This document shows, in pieces, positions 46,759-58,372 of a stretch of DNA of 64,000 nucleotides. Source of the DNA: Sphingopyxis sp. YR583 (lineage in GTDB: Bacteria; Pseudomonadota; Alphaproteobacteria; Sphingomonadales; Sphingomonadaceae); contig NZ_FNWK01000001.1 in NCBI RefSeq assembly GCF_900108295.1, positions 2,415,001 to 2,479,000 of the forward strand. The letters are read 5' to 3'. The notes beneath the pieces were generated by a model. The model was not told where the DNA came from, ran no database searches, and worked only from the letters and a program-made list of their open reading frames with translations. Both the position numbers and the translations under genes were made by a program. Position 1 is the stretch's first letter; each line of letters begins with the position of its first letter.

Positions 46759-48069
46759 TTAACGTTTTTCAGCAGAAAGGCGTGACATCAATATGGCGGC
46801 GCGCGTCGCCTGGCGGGCGATGCTCGGGATATCGACGGCTTCGCCCGGCGCATGGTCGCCGGTGCTGTACGGCCCCAGTCCCGCAAGCCCGTCGACGTCG
46901 GCGGCGACGAAGCTGATGTCGCCCGCGCCGCGCTTGAGCGGATCGAGCGGCGCCATTTCGGCGAGCCCGAGGTCGCGGTTCACGCCGTTGAGTTTCGCGA
47001 GCAAGGCGCGGTTGCCGTCGGTCGGCGCCATCGAGGGATAGCCGCCGGGATCGAAGCTGAGTTTCGCATCGGTGCCGGGAGCGTGTTCGGCGACGATCGT
47101 TGCCATTTTTGCTTTCACCCGCTCGATCTGTTCGGGCGACAGCGCGCGGAGGTCGCCGCGCGCGACCGCAATCGGTGCGATGATATTGGTCTTGCCATTG
47201 ACGGTGGCGCGGATGCCGCCGGCGTCGAGTTCGGCCTGCTGCCCGCCGGCGATCAGCCCGACGTTGAAGGTCAGGTTCTGCTCGGGAAGCTCGGTACGAA
47301 AACGCTGGATGATGCGCGTGAGTTCATAGATCGCACCGTCGCCCGCCGCGGCGCTGAAGATGCCCGAGCTGTGCGCGCTCTTGCCTGTCGCGGTGACCGT
47401 CCAGCTATCCGACGAACGGCGCGCGATCGATCCCATGTCGGCGCCATTGTCGCGGACGAGACCTTCGAAATCGAGCGCAACGTCGCTGCGTTTGCCGGCG
47501 GCTATCAGGTCGGCACGCGCCTTTTCGATCGGGGTGCCCGAATCCTCTTCGTCCCCGGTCATGTGGATTTCGATATTGGCGTCCTTGAGGGTGCCGGCGG
47601 CCTTCATCGCGCGCAGCGCCGCGACGATGACGACCATCCCGCCCTTGTCGTCGCCCGCACCGGGGCCTTCACCCATATCGCCCTTGCGGACGAATTTCTG
47701 AAAGGGTGAGTCGGGTTCGAACACCGTGTCGAGATGCGCGATGAGGAGCAGGCGCTTGGCATCGGATTTGCCGGTGTGCGTCGCGATCAGGTGCCCGGCG
47801 CGGCCGGTGTCGCGCATGTCTTTCCATTCGACCTTGAAGCCGAGCGGTTCGAGTTCGGCGCGCATCATCGCGCCGACCTTTTCGACGCCCTCTAGATTTT
47901 GCGAACCGCTGTTCTGGTTGACGAGCTTTTCGAGCAGGGCGAGGCTCCGCGCCTGCTCGGCGTCGACCGTCTTCGTCATTGCGCTTTCGGCTTTCGACAG
48001 CTTGGCCTGCACGGCCGGAGCGCACGCGAGCTGGAGGGCGACGAGAGCGGCAAAAGGCATTGATTTCAT
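46759..48069 (-). CDS. M20 family metallopeptidase, exported (glutamate carboxypeptidase-like)
   Basis: A 436-residue zinc peptidase with a signal peptide (MKSMPFAALVALQLACAPAVQA). The di-zinc site appears in LLIAHLDTVFEPDSPF, GAGDDKGGMVVIV, MTGDEEDSGTP and DFEGLVRDNGAD, with the last His in STGDHAPGEAVD. The length and ADVDGLAGLGPYSTGDHAPG suit carboxypeptidase G2-type enzymes, which remove C-terminal glutamate. AGAGGAG lies six bases before the ATG. Confidence 0.9.
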   Translation of the reverse strand: MKSMPFAALVALQLACAPAVQAKLSKAESAMTKTVDAEQARSLALLEKLVNQNSGSQNLEGVEKVGAMMRAELEPLGFKVEWKDMRDTGRAGHLIATHTGKSDAKRLLLIAHLDTVFEPDSPFQKFVRKGDMGEGPGAGDDKGGMVVIVAALRAMKAAGTLKDANIEIHMTGDEEDSGTPIEKARADLIAAGKRSDVALDFEGLVRDNGADMGSIARRSSDSWTVTATGKSAHSSGIFSAAAGDGAIYELTRIIQRFRTELPEQNLTFNVGLIAGGQQAELDAGGIRATVNGKTNIIAPIAVARGDLRALSPEQIERVKAKMATIVAEHAPGTDAKLSFDPGGYPSMAPTDGNRALLAKLNGVNRDLGLAEMAPLDPLKRGAGDISFVAADVDGLAGLGPYSTGDHAPGEAVDIPSIARQATRAAILMSRLSAEKR

Positions 48070-48126
48070 GGAGGGCTCCTCTGGGATCGCTTCCTTCTGC
48101 CTCGCCCCTCGATGGGCCGCAAGCGC

Positions 48127-49614
48127 TTAGCCCGGACGCACCATGAAAATGTCCCCGTTGATGCTGACAAGGAACAGATTGCCCGAACTGTCTTCACCGA
48201 AAGAGGCGATCGAGCTGACCGTGCCGGCGTCCGGCGCGAAATCCTCGTTCCGCCGCGCGAAGCGCGACGACGCGAGCGTCTGCCCGGGTACGAAGCTGGA
48301 GAAGGGCACCGACCAGATATTGCCCGACACGAAATCGGCGAAGACATATTGGCCGGCGAGCGATGTCACCGGACCGCGATAGACGTAGCCGCCCGTGATC
48401 GAATTGCCCTGTCGCGGACCGCTGCCATGGCCATATTCGGCGACGGGATCGGTAAGACCGCCCGGCGCGGTGCCGGTGTAGGGCTGCGTCCCTTCCTTGA
48501 AGCGCCAGCCGAAGTTGAGCCCGGACTGCGTCGTCGTGACAAGGTCGATCTCTTCGACCGCGCCCTGTCCGACATCGCCGATGATCAGTGACGTGCCCGA
48601 GAAGGAGGTGCGGAACGGATTGCGGAGGCCAATCGCATAAATATAGGGATCGCCGCCGCCGCCGATATAGGGATTGCCGGGGGCAGGCCTCAAGAAATCG
48701 CGGTCCGACGGAACCGAGGCCCCGGCATAGGGATCGGGCACGACGAATATGCGCAAGATCTTGCCGAGCTGCGAATTGGGGTTCTGGGCATTGTTGCCGG
48801 GGTCGCCCGCGCCGCCGCCGTCGCCCGTGCCGACATAGAGAAAGCCGTCGGGACCAAAGACCATCGAGCCGCCGTTATGATTGCTCGCTCCCGGATGCGG
48901 TATCGTCAGCCTCGCCAACACGCGCGGTGTTCCGGATAGGGTTCCATATTCACGAATTTCAATGTCGCCTGCGGCATTGGTGCAATAGATCATGAAGCGG
49001 TCGGAATTCGCCGGGTTGGGCAGCAGCGCCATGCTGAGCAACCCGCCCTCGCCGTCGGTCGACAGGTCGCCGACCGTGAAGAGCAACGTCTTGACGCCGG
49101 TCGAGGGGGTGAGCCGGTAAACGCGGCCGGCCTTTTCCAGCACATAGACGTCGTTGCTGCCTGGGATGCCAAGCACATAGGTGGGCTGGCTGAAGCCGGT
49201 GCCGACGCGCGCGACCGATATGCCCTCGCGACTGTTGGTGACGGTGATATTCACCGTTTGCGTCGCGCTGGCGCGCGCATCGCTGACACGTAGCTGCACG
49301 GTATAGACATTGTCGCCATTGGCATCGCCGGGCAGGTCGTAATCGGGGGCGTCGTTGAAGCGGAGCGCCCCTGCCGTGGTGATCGAGAAGCGGGCCGCGT
49401 CGGCGCCGCCATCGATCGCGAAGGTCAACGCATTGCCATCGGGATCGCTTGCGGTCGCCTGATAGGCGGCGGTCGTGTTTTCCGCGACGCTGGCGGTCTG
49501 GAGCGAGGTGAAGGTGGGTGGAGCGTTGGTAGCGGGCGGGGTTCCGCCGCTGCCACCGCCGCCGCATGAAGCCAGAGCCAAGGGAGTGAGGGCAAGTAAG
49601 ACACGCATCCGCAT
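48127..49614 (-). CDS. lipoprotein sugar dehydrogenase-like propeller with cadherin-like N-terminal domain
   Basis: A 495-residue protein. MRMRVLLALTPLALASC is a lipoprotein signal ending in a lipobox. Residues about 30-120 are a cadherin-like repeat (VAENTTAAYQATASDPDGNALTF), often calcium-binding. The rest is a soluble glucose/sorbosone dehydrogenase-type six-blade propeller (HNGGSMVFGPDGFLYVGTGD, AIGLRNPFR, FGWRFKEG, YVFADFVSGNIWSV). That family can use PQQ, but whether this member binds it or oxidises sugar is open. Confidence 0.82.
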   Translation of the reverse strand: MRMRVLLALTPLALASCGGGGSGGTPPATNAPPTFTSLQTASVAENTTAAYQATASDPDGNALTFAIDGGADAARFSITTAGALRFNDAPDYDLPGDANGDNVYTVQLRVSDARASATQTVNITVTNSREGISVARVGTGFSQPTYVLGIPGSNDVYVLEKAGRVYRLTPSTGVKTLLFTVGDLSTDGEGGLLSMALLPNPANSDRFMIYCTNAAGDIEIREYGTLSGTPRVLARLTIPHPGASNHNGGSMVFGPDGFLYVGTGDGGGAGDPGNNAQNPNSQLGKILRIFVVPDPYAGASVPSDRDFLRPAPGNPYIGGGGDPYIYAIGLRNPFRTSFSGTSLIIGDVGQGAVEEIDLVTTTQSGLNFGWRFKEGTQPYTGTAPGGLTDPVAEYGHGSGPRQGNSITGGYVYRGPVTSLAGQYVFADFVSGNIWSVPFSSFVPGQTLASSRFARRNEDFAPDAGTVSSIASFGEDSSGNLFLVSINGDIFMVRPG

Positions 49615-49717
49615 AGAAAAACAGCCTTTTTCAGCCATAGCCCACCTTGGATGCAACCTGCCATTCGTTGCTGTGGACCGCAACCCCGCCGATTTACCAA
49701 ATCTGCCGCGTGGCGCG

Positions 49718-49761
49718 AAAAAAGGAAAAGGGCGCCCGGTTCCCCCGAACCGGACGCCCTT
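49718..49761 (-). terminator. rho-independent terminator of glnA
   Basis: On the minus strand a 15-bp stem with one mismatch (AAGGGCGTCCGGTTC / GAACCGGGCGCCCTT) around GGGG, then TTCCTTTTTTC. It ends the glnB-glnA message. Confidence 0.9.
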
Positions 49762-49778
49762 CTACATGCCCCCAGTGG

Positions 49779-51191
49779 TCAGGCGCTGTAGTACATGTCG
49801 AATTCGACCGGGCTCGGCGTCTGTTCGAAGCGATAGACTTCGTCCCACTTCAGCTCGACATAGGCTTCGATCTGATCCTTGCTGAACACGTCGCCCTTGA
49901 GCAGGAAGTCGTGGTCGGCGAGCAGGCTGTCGAGCGCTTCGCGCAAGCTGCCGCAGACGGTCGGAACTTCGCTCAGTTCCTCGGGCGGCAGATCGTACAG
50001 ATTCTTGTCCATCGCGTCGCCGGGGTGGATCTTGTTCTGGATGCCGTCGAGGCCCGCCATCAGCAGTGCCGAATAGCAGAGATAGGGGTTCGCCATCGCG
50101 TCGGGGAAACGGAACTCGACGCGCTTCGACTTCGCGCCAGCACCATAGGGGATGCGGCACGAGGCCGAACGGTTGCGGCTCGAGTAAGCGAGCAGCACCG
50201 GCGCTTCGAAGCCGGGGACGAGACGCTTGTAGCTGTTCGTCGTCGGGTTGGTGAAAGCATTGAGCGCCTTGGCATGCTTCACGACGCCGCCGATGAAATA
50301 GAGGCACATGTCGCTGAGGCCCGCATAGCCGTTGCCGGCGAAGAGCGGCTTGCCCTTTTCCCAGATCGAGATGTGGGTGTGCATGCCGCTGCCGTTGTCG
50401 TCCTTGATCGGCTTCGGCATGAAGGTCGCGGTCTTGCCATAGGCATGGGCGACCTGGTGCACGACATATTTGTAGATCTGCATGCGGTCGGCGGTTTCGG
50501 TCAGCGTGCCGAACGTGAGGCCGAGTTCGTGCTGCGCGGCGGCGACTTCATGGTGATGCTTGTCGCAGGGCAGGCCCATTTCGAGCATCGTCGAAACCAT
50601 TTCGGCGCGGATGTCGACGGCGCTGTCGACCGGCGCGACAGGGAAATAGCCGCCCTTGGCGCGCGGACGGTGCGCGAGGTTGCCGCCTTCATAGCTGCGG
50701 CCGGTGTTCGTCGGCAGTTCGATATCGTCGATCTCGAAACCCGACTTGTTGTAGCCGGTTTCGAAACGGACGTCGTCGAACATGAAGAATTCGGCTTCGG
50801 GGCCGACATAGACGGTGTCGCCGACGCCGGTCGAGGCGACATAGGCCTCGGCGCGCTTCGCGGTCGTGCGCGGGTCGCGGGCATAGCCTTCGCCGGTCGA
50901 CGGCTCGACGATGTCGCAGAAGATCACGAGCATCGGGGTGGCCGAGAAGGGGTCGTCATAAACGGCGTCGAGGTCGGGCTTCAGGATCATGTCCGACTCG
51001 TTGATCGCTTTCCAGCCTTCGATCGACGAACCGTCGAACATCAGGCCGTCTTCGAGTTCGTCCTCGCCGAGGATCGAGGCGACCATGGTCAGGTGCTGCC
51101 ACTTGCCCTTGGGGTCGGTGAAGCGCAGGTCGACCCACTCGATGTCGTTTTCCTTGATCCGCGCGATGATATCCTTGGGCTTCGTAGCCAT
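49779..51191 (-). CDS. glnA: glutamine synthetase, type I
   Basis: A 470-residue dodecameric enzyme fixing ammonia on glutamate. [50 protein letters not shown] and [19 protein letters not shown] are the usual blocks, and [11 protein letters not shown] follows. The adenylylation Tyr is in [11 protein letters not shown], so GlnE control is likely. It lies 71 bases after glnB and is co-transcribed from the sigma-54-like promoter. Confidence 0.98.
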   Translation of the reverse strand: MATKPKDIIARIKENDIEWVDLRFTDPKGKWQHLTMVASILGEDELEDGLMFDGSSIEGWKAINESDMILKPDLDAVYDDPFSATPMLVIFCDIVEPSTGEGYARDPRTTAKRAEAYVASTGVGDTVYVGPEAEFFMFDDVRFETGYNKSGFEIDDIELPTNTGRSYEGGNLAHRPRAKGGYFPVAPVDSAVDIRAEMVSTMLEMGLPCDKHHHEVAAAQHELGLTFGTLTETADRMQIYKYVVHQVAHAYGKTATFMPKPIKDDNGSGMHTHISIWEKGKPLFAGNGYAGLSDMCLYFIGGVVKHAKALNAFTNPTTNSYKRLVPGFEAPVLLAYSSRNRSASCRIPYGAGAKSKRVEFRFPDAMANPYLCYSALLMAGLDGIQNKIHPGDAMDKNLYDLPPEELSEVPTVCGSLREALDSLLADHDFLLKGDVFSKDQIEAYVELKWDEVYRFEQTPSPVEFDMYYSA

Positions 51192-51262
51192 CGTCTATGC
51201 TTCCTTCTTGCGAAATGGTCCGGCGTGCCGGGGGTTGTCGGGTTTTCGAAAAATGCGAAAGA

Positions 51263-51652
<390 letters not shown>

Positions 51653-51712
51653 TCAGGCGTGCCTGGTCCGGTCTGCCGTCGAGTCGGTGCGATGTCCCGC
51701 CATCTTGCACCA

Positions 51713-51729
51713 ATCAAAAGCCGTGCCAA
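51713..51729 (-). promoter_or_regulatory. sigma-54-like promoter of glnB-glnA
   Basis: On the minus strand TTGGCACG, four bases, TTGAT: an exact -24 element and a -12 differing from TTGC at one base, with the correct ten bases between GG and GA. It lies about 110 bases upstream of glnB. A TGCACCA half-site (NtrC-like) lies just downstream at 51706-51712. Nitrogen control of this operon fits. Confidence 0.6.
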
Positions 51730-51754
51730 TTGGCGAATCGCGCGCTTTCGGTAA

Positions 51755-51805
51755 GAAATTTGAAACGAAAGAACGCCGCTGCCCAAGGGGTGGGCAACGG
51801 CGTTC
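51755..51805 (-). terminator. terminator upstream-strand neighbour: end hairpin between glnB promoter and the PQQ dehydrogenase
   Basis: A long stem GAACGCCG-x-TGCCCA / TGGGCA-x-CGGCGTTC (51771-51805) with a 5-base loop. On the minus strand it is followed by TTTCGTTTCAAATTTC, so it ends transcripts running on this strand. It lies 25 bases past the stop of the PQQ dehydrogenase only in map order; being downstream on the minus strand of the region above 51805, it would insulate glnB from read-through of the dehydrogenase gene at 51830-54016. Confidence 0.7.
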
Positions 51806-51829
51806 TCTAGCTGCCTAAATTTTGAGCAG

Positions 51830-54016
51830 TCAGCGTCCCATCGGGGCCGATGCGTCGGGCAGGTTCGCCTTGGTCCAGTTCGATCGCTCGATGACATAGG
51901 CGCGAATCGCCTCGGCATCTTGCGCGGTCAGCACATTGGCGAAGCTCACCATGCCGCGGTCTTTCAGCGCGCCGCCGATCACGACGCCCTTCCACGCATC
52001 GGCGTTGGCGAGTGTGCCCGAGACGCGAAGGTCAGGGGTAAAGCCGTTGCCGATCGCGCTGTCGCCATGACAGACGATGCAATAGCGCCCGAAATGCGCC
52101 TTGCCCGCCGCGACCTGCGTGGGCGATGCGGTCATCGGCGGCGGGTTCCATGCGAGCGCCGCCGAAGCAGGTGGGGCGGGGAGTTTCACGGTGCCGCCGA
52201 TCTTCATGACGATCAGGCGCGGGATGTTCGGGATCTTGCGCGTCGCGCCGCCCGCAACCCCGGCGACGAGTGGGAAGGCGCCGCCCTTGCTCGTCTGGAA
52301 GGCGATATACTGGACGCCGCCGACGCGGAAGGTCGAGGGCGCGCTGACGATCCCCGACTGCATGTCGAGGTCGAGCAGTTGCTTGCCCGTATCGGCGGCA
52401 TAGGCGCGGAAGCGGCCGAGGCTGGTGCCCTGGAAGACGAGATTGCCCGCAGTGGTCATCGTGCCGCCGTTCCATGCGGCGGGATGATCGACGCTCCACG
52501 CGACCTTGCCCGTGCGCGGATCGAAGGCGACGAGGCGGCCGGTGGTCGCGGCGATGGCGGCGCGGAACGCGGCCTTGTCGTCGGGCAGCATCGTCTTGTT
52601 GAGCGAGGTGCCGACGTTGAAGCCCAGCACCTTGCGCTTGTCGAGTTCGTCCATGTCGGCGAGATAGCCCTGCGGGATCTGCTGCGCGGGGATATAGACC
52701 AGGCCCGTCGCGGGGTTGTAGCTCATCGGATGCCAGTTGTGCGCGCCAAGCGCGCCGGGGATCGCGATGAAGGGCTTGCCGGTCTTGTAGAAGCGGGCCT
52801 CGGGATTTTCGATCGGGCGACCGGTGGCGAGATCATAGCCCGTCGCCCAGTTGATCCCGTCGACGAACGGCTTTGCGTCGATCAGCTTGCCGTTCGACCG
52901 GTCGATGGTGAAGAAAAAGCCGTTTTTCGGCGCGTGGTACAGCACTTTGACGGGTTTGCCGTTCACCGCCTGCTCGGCGAGGATGATCGGCTGGGTCGCG
53001 GTATAGTCCCACGTCTCCGCCGGGGTCTCCTGATAGTGCCACTTATATTTGCCGGTCGTCGCATCGAGCGCCACGACGGACGAGAGGAACCAGTTGTCGC
53101 CTTCGCCGTTCGAGCGCGTGCCGTGGTTCCACGGATTGCCGTTGCCGACGCCGAGATAGATCTGGTCGAGATCCTTGTCGTAGACGATCGCGTCCCACAC
53201 GGTGCCGCCGCCGCCCGAGGTCTGCCACTCGCCCTTGTCGGACCAGGTCGCGTTGGCCTTGCTCGCGAAGATGTCGTCCGACGCTGCGCCATCCTTTTCC
53301 TTCTTCGGATTGGGCGCGGTGTAGAAGCGCCAGCGCTCCTTGCCGGTGTCGGCGTCATAGGCGGTGACATAGCCGCGCACGCCGAATTCGGCGCCGCCGT
53401 TGCCGATCAGCACCATGTCCTTCACGACGCGCGGGGCGCCGGTGATCGTGTAGGGTTTCGAGGTGTCGAAGGTCTGCGTCGACCACAATTCCTTGCCCGT
53501 CTTTTTGTCGAGCGCGATCAGGCGGCCGTCGAGCGCGCCGACAAAGACCTTGTCGCCCCACACCGCGACGCCGCGGTTGACGACGTCGCAGCAGGCCGAA
53601 ACCGCGCGTTCGCCTGGAACCTTGGGATCGAATTTCCACAGCTCTTTGCCGGTCGCAGCATCCCATGCGCTGACCTTCGACCAGGCATGGGTTACATACA
53701 TCACGCCGTCGACGACCACGGGGGTCGCTTCCTGCCCGCGCGCATCGTCGAGGTCGGCGGTCCAGGCGATGCCGAGCTCGCCCACATTCTTGTCGTTAAT
53801 GTCGGTCAGCGGGCTGAAGCGTTGCTCGTCATAGCTGTAGCCGATGCCGGCCCAGTTATCGCCGTTGCCGCCGGTCTTGAGCAAGGTCTCGCTGGCCTTT
53901 TCGGCCTCGTCGAGCGATCCGCCGCCCGAGATACTGTCATTCTTCGACGCATTGCATGAAGCCAATGCCAAAGCAGCGCAGCCCAGCAGCGCGGCCGTAA
54001 AGACCCGTTTCGCCAT
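51830..54016 (-). CDS. PQQ-dependent quinohaemoprotein alcohol dehydrogenase
   Basis: A 728-residue periplasmic dehydrogenase. The signal MAKRVFTAALLGCAALALASC ends in a lipobox-like LASC. The eight-blade PQQ propeller (about 50-620) has the vicinal Cys142-Cys143 (SACCDVVNRG) and the catalytic Asp337 in ETWDYTATQP. The residue two after that Asp is Thr, where lanthanide enzymes have Asp, so calcium is expected. A fused cytochrome c domain has YCIVCH (646-650) and a likely Met ligand near 689 (KDRGMVSF). It should oxidise alcohols and pass electrons to the chain. A 16-bp palindrome lies 25 bases upstream. Confidence 0.93.
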   Translation of the reverse strand: MAKRVFTAALLGCAALALASCNASKNDSISGGGSLDEAEKASETLLKTGGNGDNWAGIGYSYDEQRFSPLTDINDKNVGELGIAWTADLDDARGQEATPVVVDGVMYVTHAWSKVSAWDAATGKELWKFDPKVPGERAVSACCDVVNRGVAVWGDKVFVGALDGRLIALDKKTGKELWSTQTFDTSKPYTITGAPRVVKDMVLIGNGGAEFGVRGYVTAYDADTGKERWRFYTAPNPKKEKDGAASDDIFASKANATWSDKGEWQTSGGGGTVWDAIVYDKDLDQIYLGVGNGNPWNHGTRSNGEGDNWFLSSVVALDATTGKYKWHYQETPAETWDYTATQPIILAEQAVNGKPVKVLYHAPKNGFFFTIDRSNGKLIDAKPFVDGINWATGYDLATGRPIENPEARFYKTGKPFIAIPGALGAHNWHPMSYNPATGLVYIPAQQIPQGYLADMDELDKRKVLGFNVGTSLNKTMLPDDKAAFRAAIAATTGRLVAFDPRTGKVAWSVDHPAAWNGGTMTTAGNLVFQGTSLGRFRAYAADTGKQLLDLDMQSGIVSAPSTFRVGGVQYIAFQTSKGGAFPLVAGVAGGATRKIPNIPRLIVMKIGGTVKLPAPPASAALAWNPPPMTASPTQVAAGKAHFGRYCIVCHGDSAIGNGFTPDLRVSGTLANADAWKGVVIGGALKDRGMVSFANVLTAQDAEAIRAYVIERSNWTKANLPDASAPMGR

Positions 54017-54040
54017 CCCATTCTCTCCCGACGCCTATCG

Positions 54041-54056
54041 TTGACGTTAACGTCAA
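54041..54056. promoter_or_regulatory. perfect 16-bp palindromic operator of the PQQ alcohol dehydrogenase
   Basis: TTGACGTTAACGTCAA is its own complement over all 16 bases. It lies 25-40 bases before the dehydrogenase ATG, where it would cover the promoter. It has the same core (ACGT, two bases, ACGT) as the site before the enoyl-CoA hydratase at 18334. Confidence 0.65.
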
Positions 54057-54119
54057 GACTGCGCGCGAAGACGCAGAGGTGCAAGCGGGAAAATGGGGGG
54101 AGCGGTGAGGGGCTCTCCC

Positions 54120-54205
54120 CGTCATCGCCCCGGACTTGATCCGGGGTCCACGAAGATCAGCGCGGCGCGGGAAATCATCGATCCCGGATCAAGTCCGGGA
54201 TGACG
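54120..54205. repeat. imperfect inverted repeat of an extragenic palindrome
   Basis: CGTCATC + GCCCCGGACTTGATCCGGGG (54120-54146) faces CCCGGATCAAGTCCGGGATGACG (54183-54205). Each half is a hairpin around the CTTGAT/ATCAAG core, a common REP type in alphaproteobacteria. About 35 bases separate the halves. It lies between map and the PQQ dehydrogenase gene. Confidence 0.8.
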
Positions 54206-54226
54206 AAATACAAACCGCGGTGTCGA

Positions 54227-55066
54227 TCAGGCCCAAGGCGGCGCGTTCAGACCCTTGGGGCTGGCGGTGAAGATTTCGCAGCCGGTTTCGGTGATGCCGA
54301 TGCTGTGTTCGAACTGCGCCGAGAGCGAGCGGTCGCGCGTCACCGCGGTCCAGCCGTCGGCGAGCATCTTCACCGCATATTTGCCGGTGTTGATCATCGG
54401 CTCGATCGTGAAGAACATGCCGGGGCGAAGTTCGGGACCGGTGCCGGGGCGGCCGGCGTGGACCACTTCGGGGGCGTCGTGGAACATCTGGCCGAGGCCG
54501 TGGCCGCAGAAATCGCGGACGACCGAATAGCGGTGGCGCTCGGCATGCTGCTGGATCGCGTGTGCGACGTCGCCCATGCGGTTGCCGGGCTTCGCCTGCT
54601 CGATTCCGAGCATCAGGCACTCGTAAGTGACTTCGACGAGGCGCTTCGCCTTGATCGGCACGTCGCCGACCAGATACATGCGGCTGGTGTCGCCGTGCCA
54701 GCCGTCGACGATGCTGGTGACGTCGATGTTGACGATATCGCCCTCGCGCACCGGCTTGTCGTCGGGAATCCCATGGCAGACGACATGGTTGATGCTGGTG
54801 CAGCAACTGTGCGTGAAGCCGCGGTAGCCCAATGTCGCGGGGATGCCGCCGCCATCGAGCATCATCGTGCGGACGAGGTCGTCGATCGCCGCCGTCGTCA
54901 CGCCCGGCTGGACGAAGGGAACGAGCGCGTCGAGGATTTCGGCCGACAGGCGGCCGGCCTTGCGCATGCCGGCAAAGCCCGCCTCGTCGTGGAGCTTGAT
55001 CGTGCCGTCGCGAACGCGGGCGGGGGCCGCAGCGTCGGCGGCGGTTACGGAGACATAGTCGTACAT
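54227..55066 (-). CDS. map: type I methionine aminopeptidase
   Basis: A 279-residue metalloenzyme removing the initiator methionine. The five metal ligands are in VNIDVT (Asp), GDTSRMY (Asp), CGHGLGQMFH (His), TIEPMI (Glu) and FEHSIGITE (Glu). TSINHVVCHGIPDD is the substrate-pocket region. The start is ATG 55066 (MYDYVSVTAADA), with about 20 residues more at the N-terminus than the E. coli enzyme. Confidence 0.96.
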   Translation of the reverse strand: MYDYVSVTAADAAAPARVRDGTIKLHDEAGFAGMRKAGRLSAEILDALVPFVQPGVTTAAIDDLVRTMMLDGGGIPATLGYRGFTHSCCTSINHVVCHGIPDDKPVREGDIVNIDVTSIVDGWHGDTSRMYLVGDVPIKAKRLVEVTYECLMLGIEQAKPGNRMGDVAHAIQQHAERHRYSVVRDFCGHGLGQMFHDAPEVVHAGRPGTGPELRPGMFFTIEPMINTGKYAVKMLADGWTAVTRDRSLSAQFEHSIGITETGCEIFTASPKGLNAPPWA

Positions 55067-55111
55067 AAGAGCGATATAGGCGATGTGGCGCCAAATTGCG
55101 AGGGCAGTAAG

Positions 55112-55226
55112 CCCCTCCCGCTTGCGGGAGGGGTTTGGGGAGGGGCTGTAGCGTCGCCGAGCCCTCCCCGCTGCGGCTAGCGGGCAAGCCCGCAAGCCTC
55201 ACTGCCCCTCCCGCAAGCGGGAGGGG
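55112..55226. repeat. inverted pair of CCCCTCCCGC palindromes
   Basis: CCCCTCCCGC, TT, GCGGGAGGGG at 55112-55133 and its complement (AA centre) at 55205-55226, with 71 GC-rich bases between. The outer flanks, GGCAGT and ACTGCC, also match as an inverted pair near the left and right ends. It looks like a miniature extragenic element inserted between clpA and map. Confidence 0.8.
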
Positions 55227-55236
55227 AGCAGGTTGG

Positions 55237-57573
<2,337 letters not shown>

Positions 57574-57761
57574 GGTCATTCATCTCCTTGCGGGGACCAG
57601 GCCGGGGAGATGGCGGCCCCCTTAGAAATGCAACGTGGCGATGCCGCCGCCCCACCGCAAGGGAAAAGCGGTCGGCTTTGTGAAATTACGATGACGGGGG
57701 TTGCGGTATGGTTAACGGGACGTTGAGGATTTGCTCTTCGCGCATGCCGGATTGCCTCTCG

Positions 57762-57977
57762 CTATTTCGGCCCGCGCATAAGGACCAGCGGAATAGCCAC
57801 CACCGGGAATAGGATGAAAACCCAGACGATCGCCGCGAGGACGATCGAAACCGGATCTCCCGATGGAGGCGAGATGACACTTTCCAATCCGCCCGCGAAA
57901 CCCATACCAAGAGTGAAAATCAGAGCCGAAACTATGGCCCATGCGGCCAGCATCAAGAGAAGTTCGCGGCGACTCAA
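57762..57977 (-). CDS. small two-helix membrane protein
   Basis: A 71-residue protein with helices at about 8-30 and 46-66 around SVISPPSGDP, ending LVLMRGPK. The start is TTG 57977, with AGGAAGAG about nine bases ahead; ATG 57953 is an alternative. It begins 12 bases after the gene at 57990, so the two form a small operon. Family unknown; its reality rests on composition and spacing. Confidence 0.5.
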   Translation of the reverse strand: MSRRELLLMLAAWAIVSALIFTLGMGFAGGLESVISPPSGDPVSIVLAAIVWVFILFPVVAIPLVLMRGPK

Positions 57978-57989
57978 GGCAGGCTCTTC

Positions 57990-58262
57990 CTATGCTGGCG
58001 GATCAGCACTGAGCTGCCGATCCACCATATCCATGAAGTCGCGCGCCGAGTTGCGCTCGTCCTCATCCTTGAACGCAACGTCCAGATCGGGAGCGACGCC
58101 GAGCATATACATCAGCGCCCACAGCGCGAAGCGGCGGCCGGGGTTTGTCTCGAGGCCGAAATCGACGCGCATGCGTTCGGTGCCCGCAGCGTGCGCCTCG
58201 GGGTGGATGGCGGCCAAGTCGGCGGTGCCGAAATAGCGGCGGAGCTGGTCGTCGAAATCCAT
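57990..58262 (-). CDS. conserved small protein of unknown function
   Basis: A 90-residue acidic soluble protein. MDFDDQLRRYFGTADLAAIH, then GTERMRVDFGLETNPGRRFA, LWALMYMLGVAPDLDVAF, and DEDERNSARDFMDMVDRQL. No known fold is evident to me. It is divergent from the HerA-like ATPase at 58373, with 110 bases between, and is followed by the small membrane protein. Confidence 0.65.
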   Translation of the reverse strand: MDFDDQLRRYFGTADLAAIHPEAHAAGTERMRVDFGLETNPGRRFALWALMYMLGVAPDLDVAFKDEDERNSARDFMDMVDRQLSADPPA

Positions 58263-58372
58263 GCCGCCCTTTTGGCTGGTTCGCGCCGCTTGGCAAGGTG
58301 GTCAGGCAAAATCCGGCGATCCGAAGACCCGCCCGGTTGTCTTTCGCGAGGGCGCCCGATAGGGCGGCGGCT

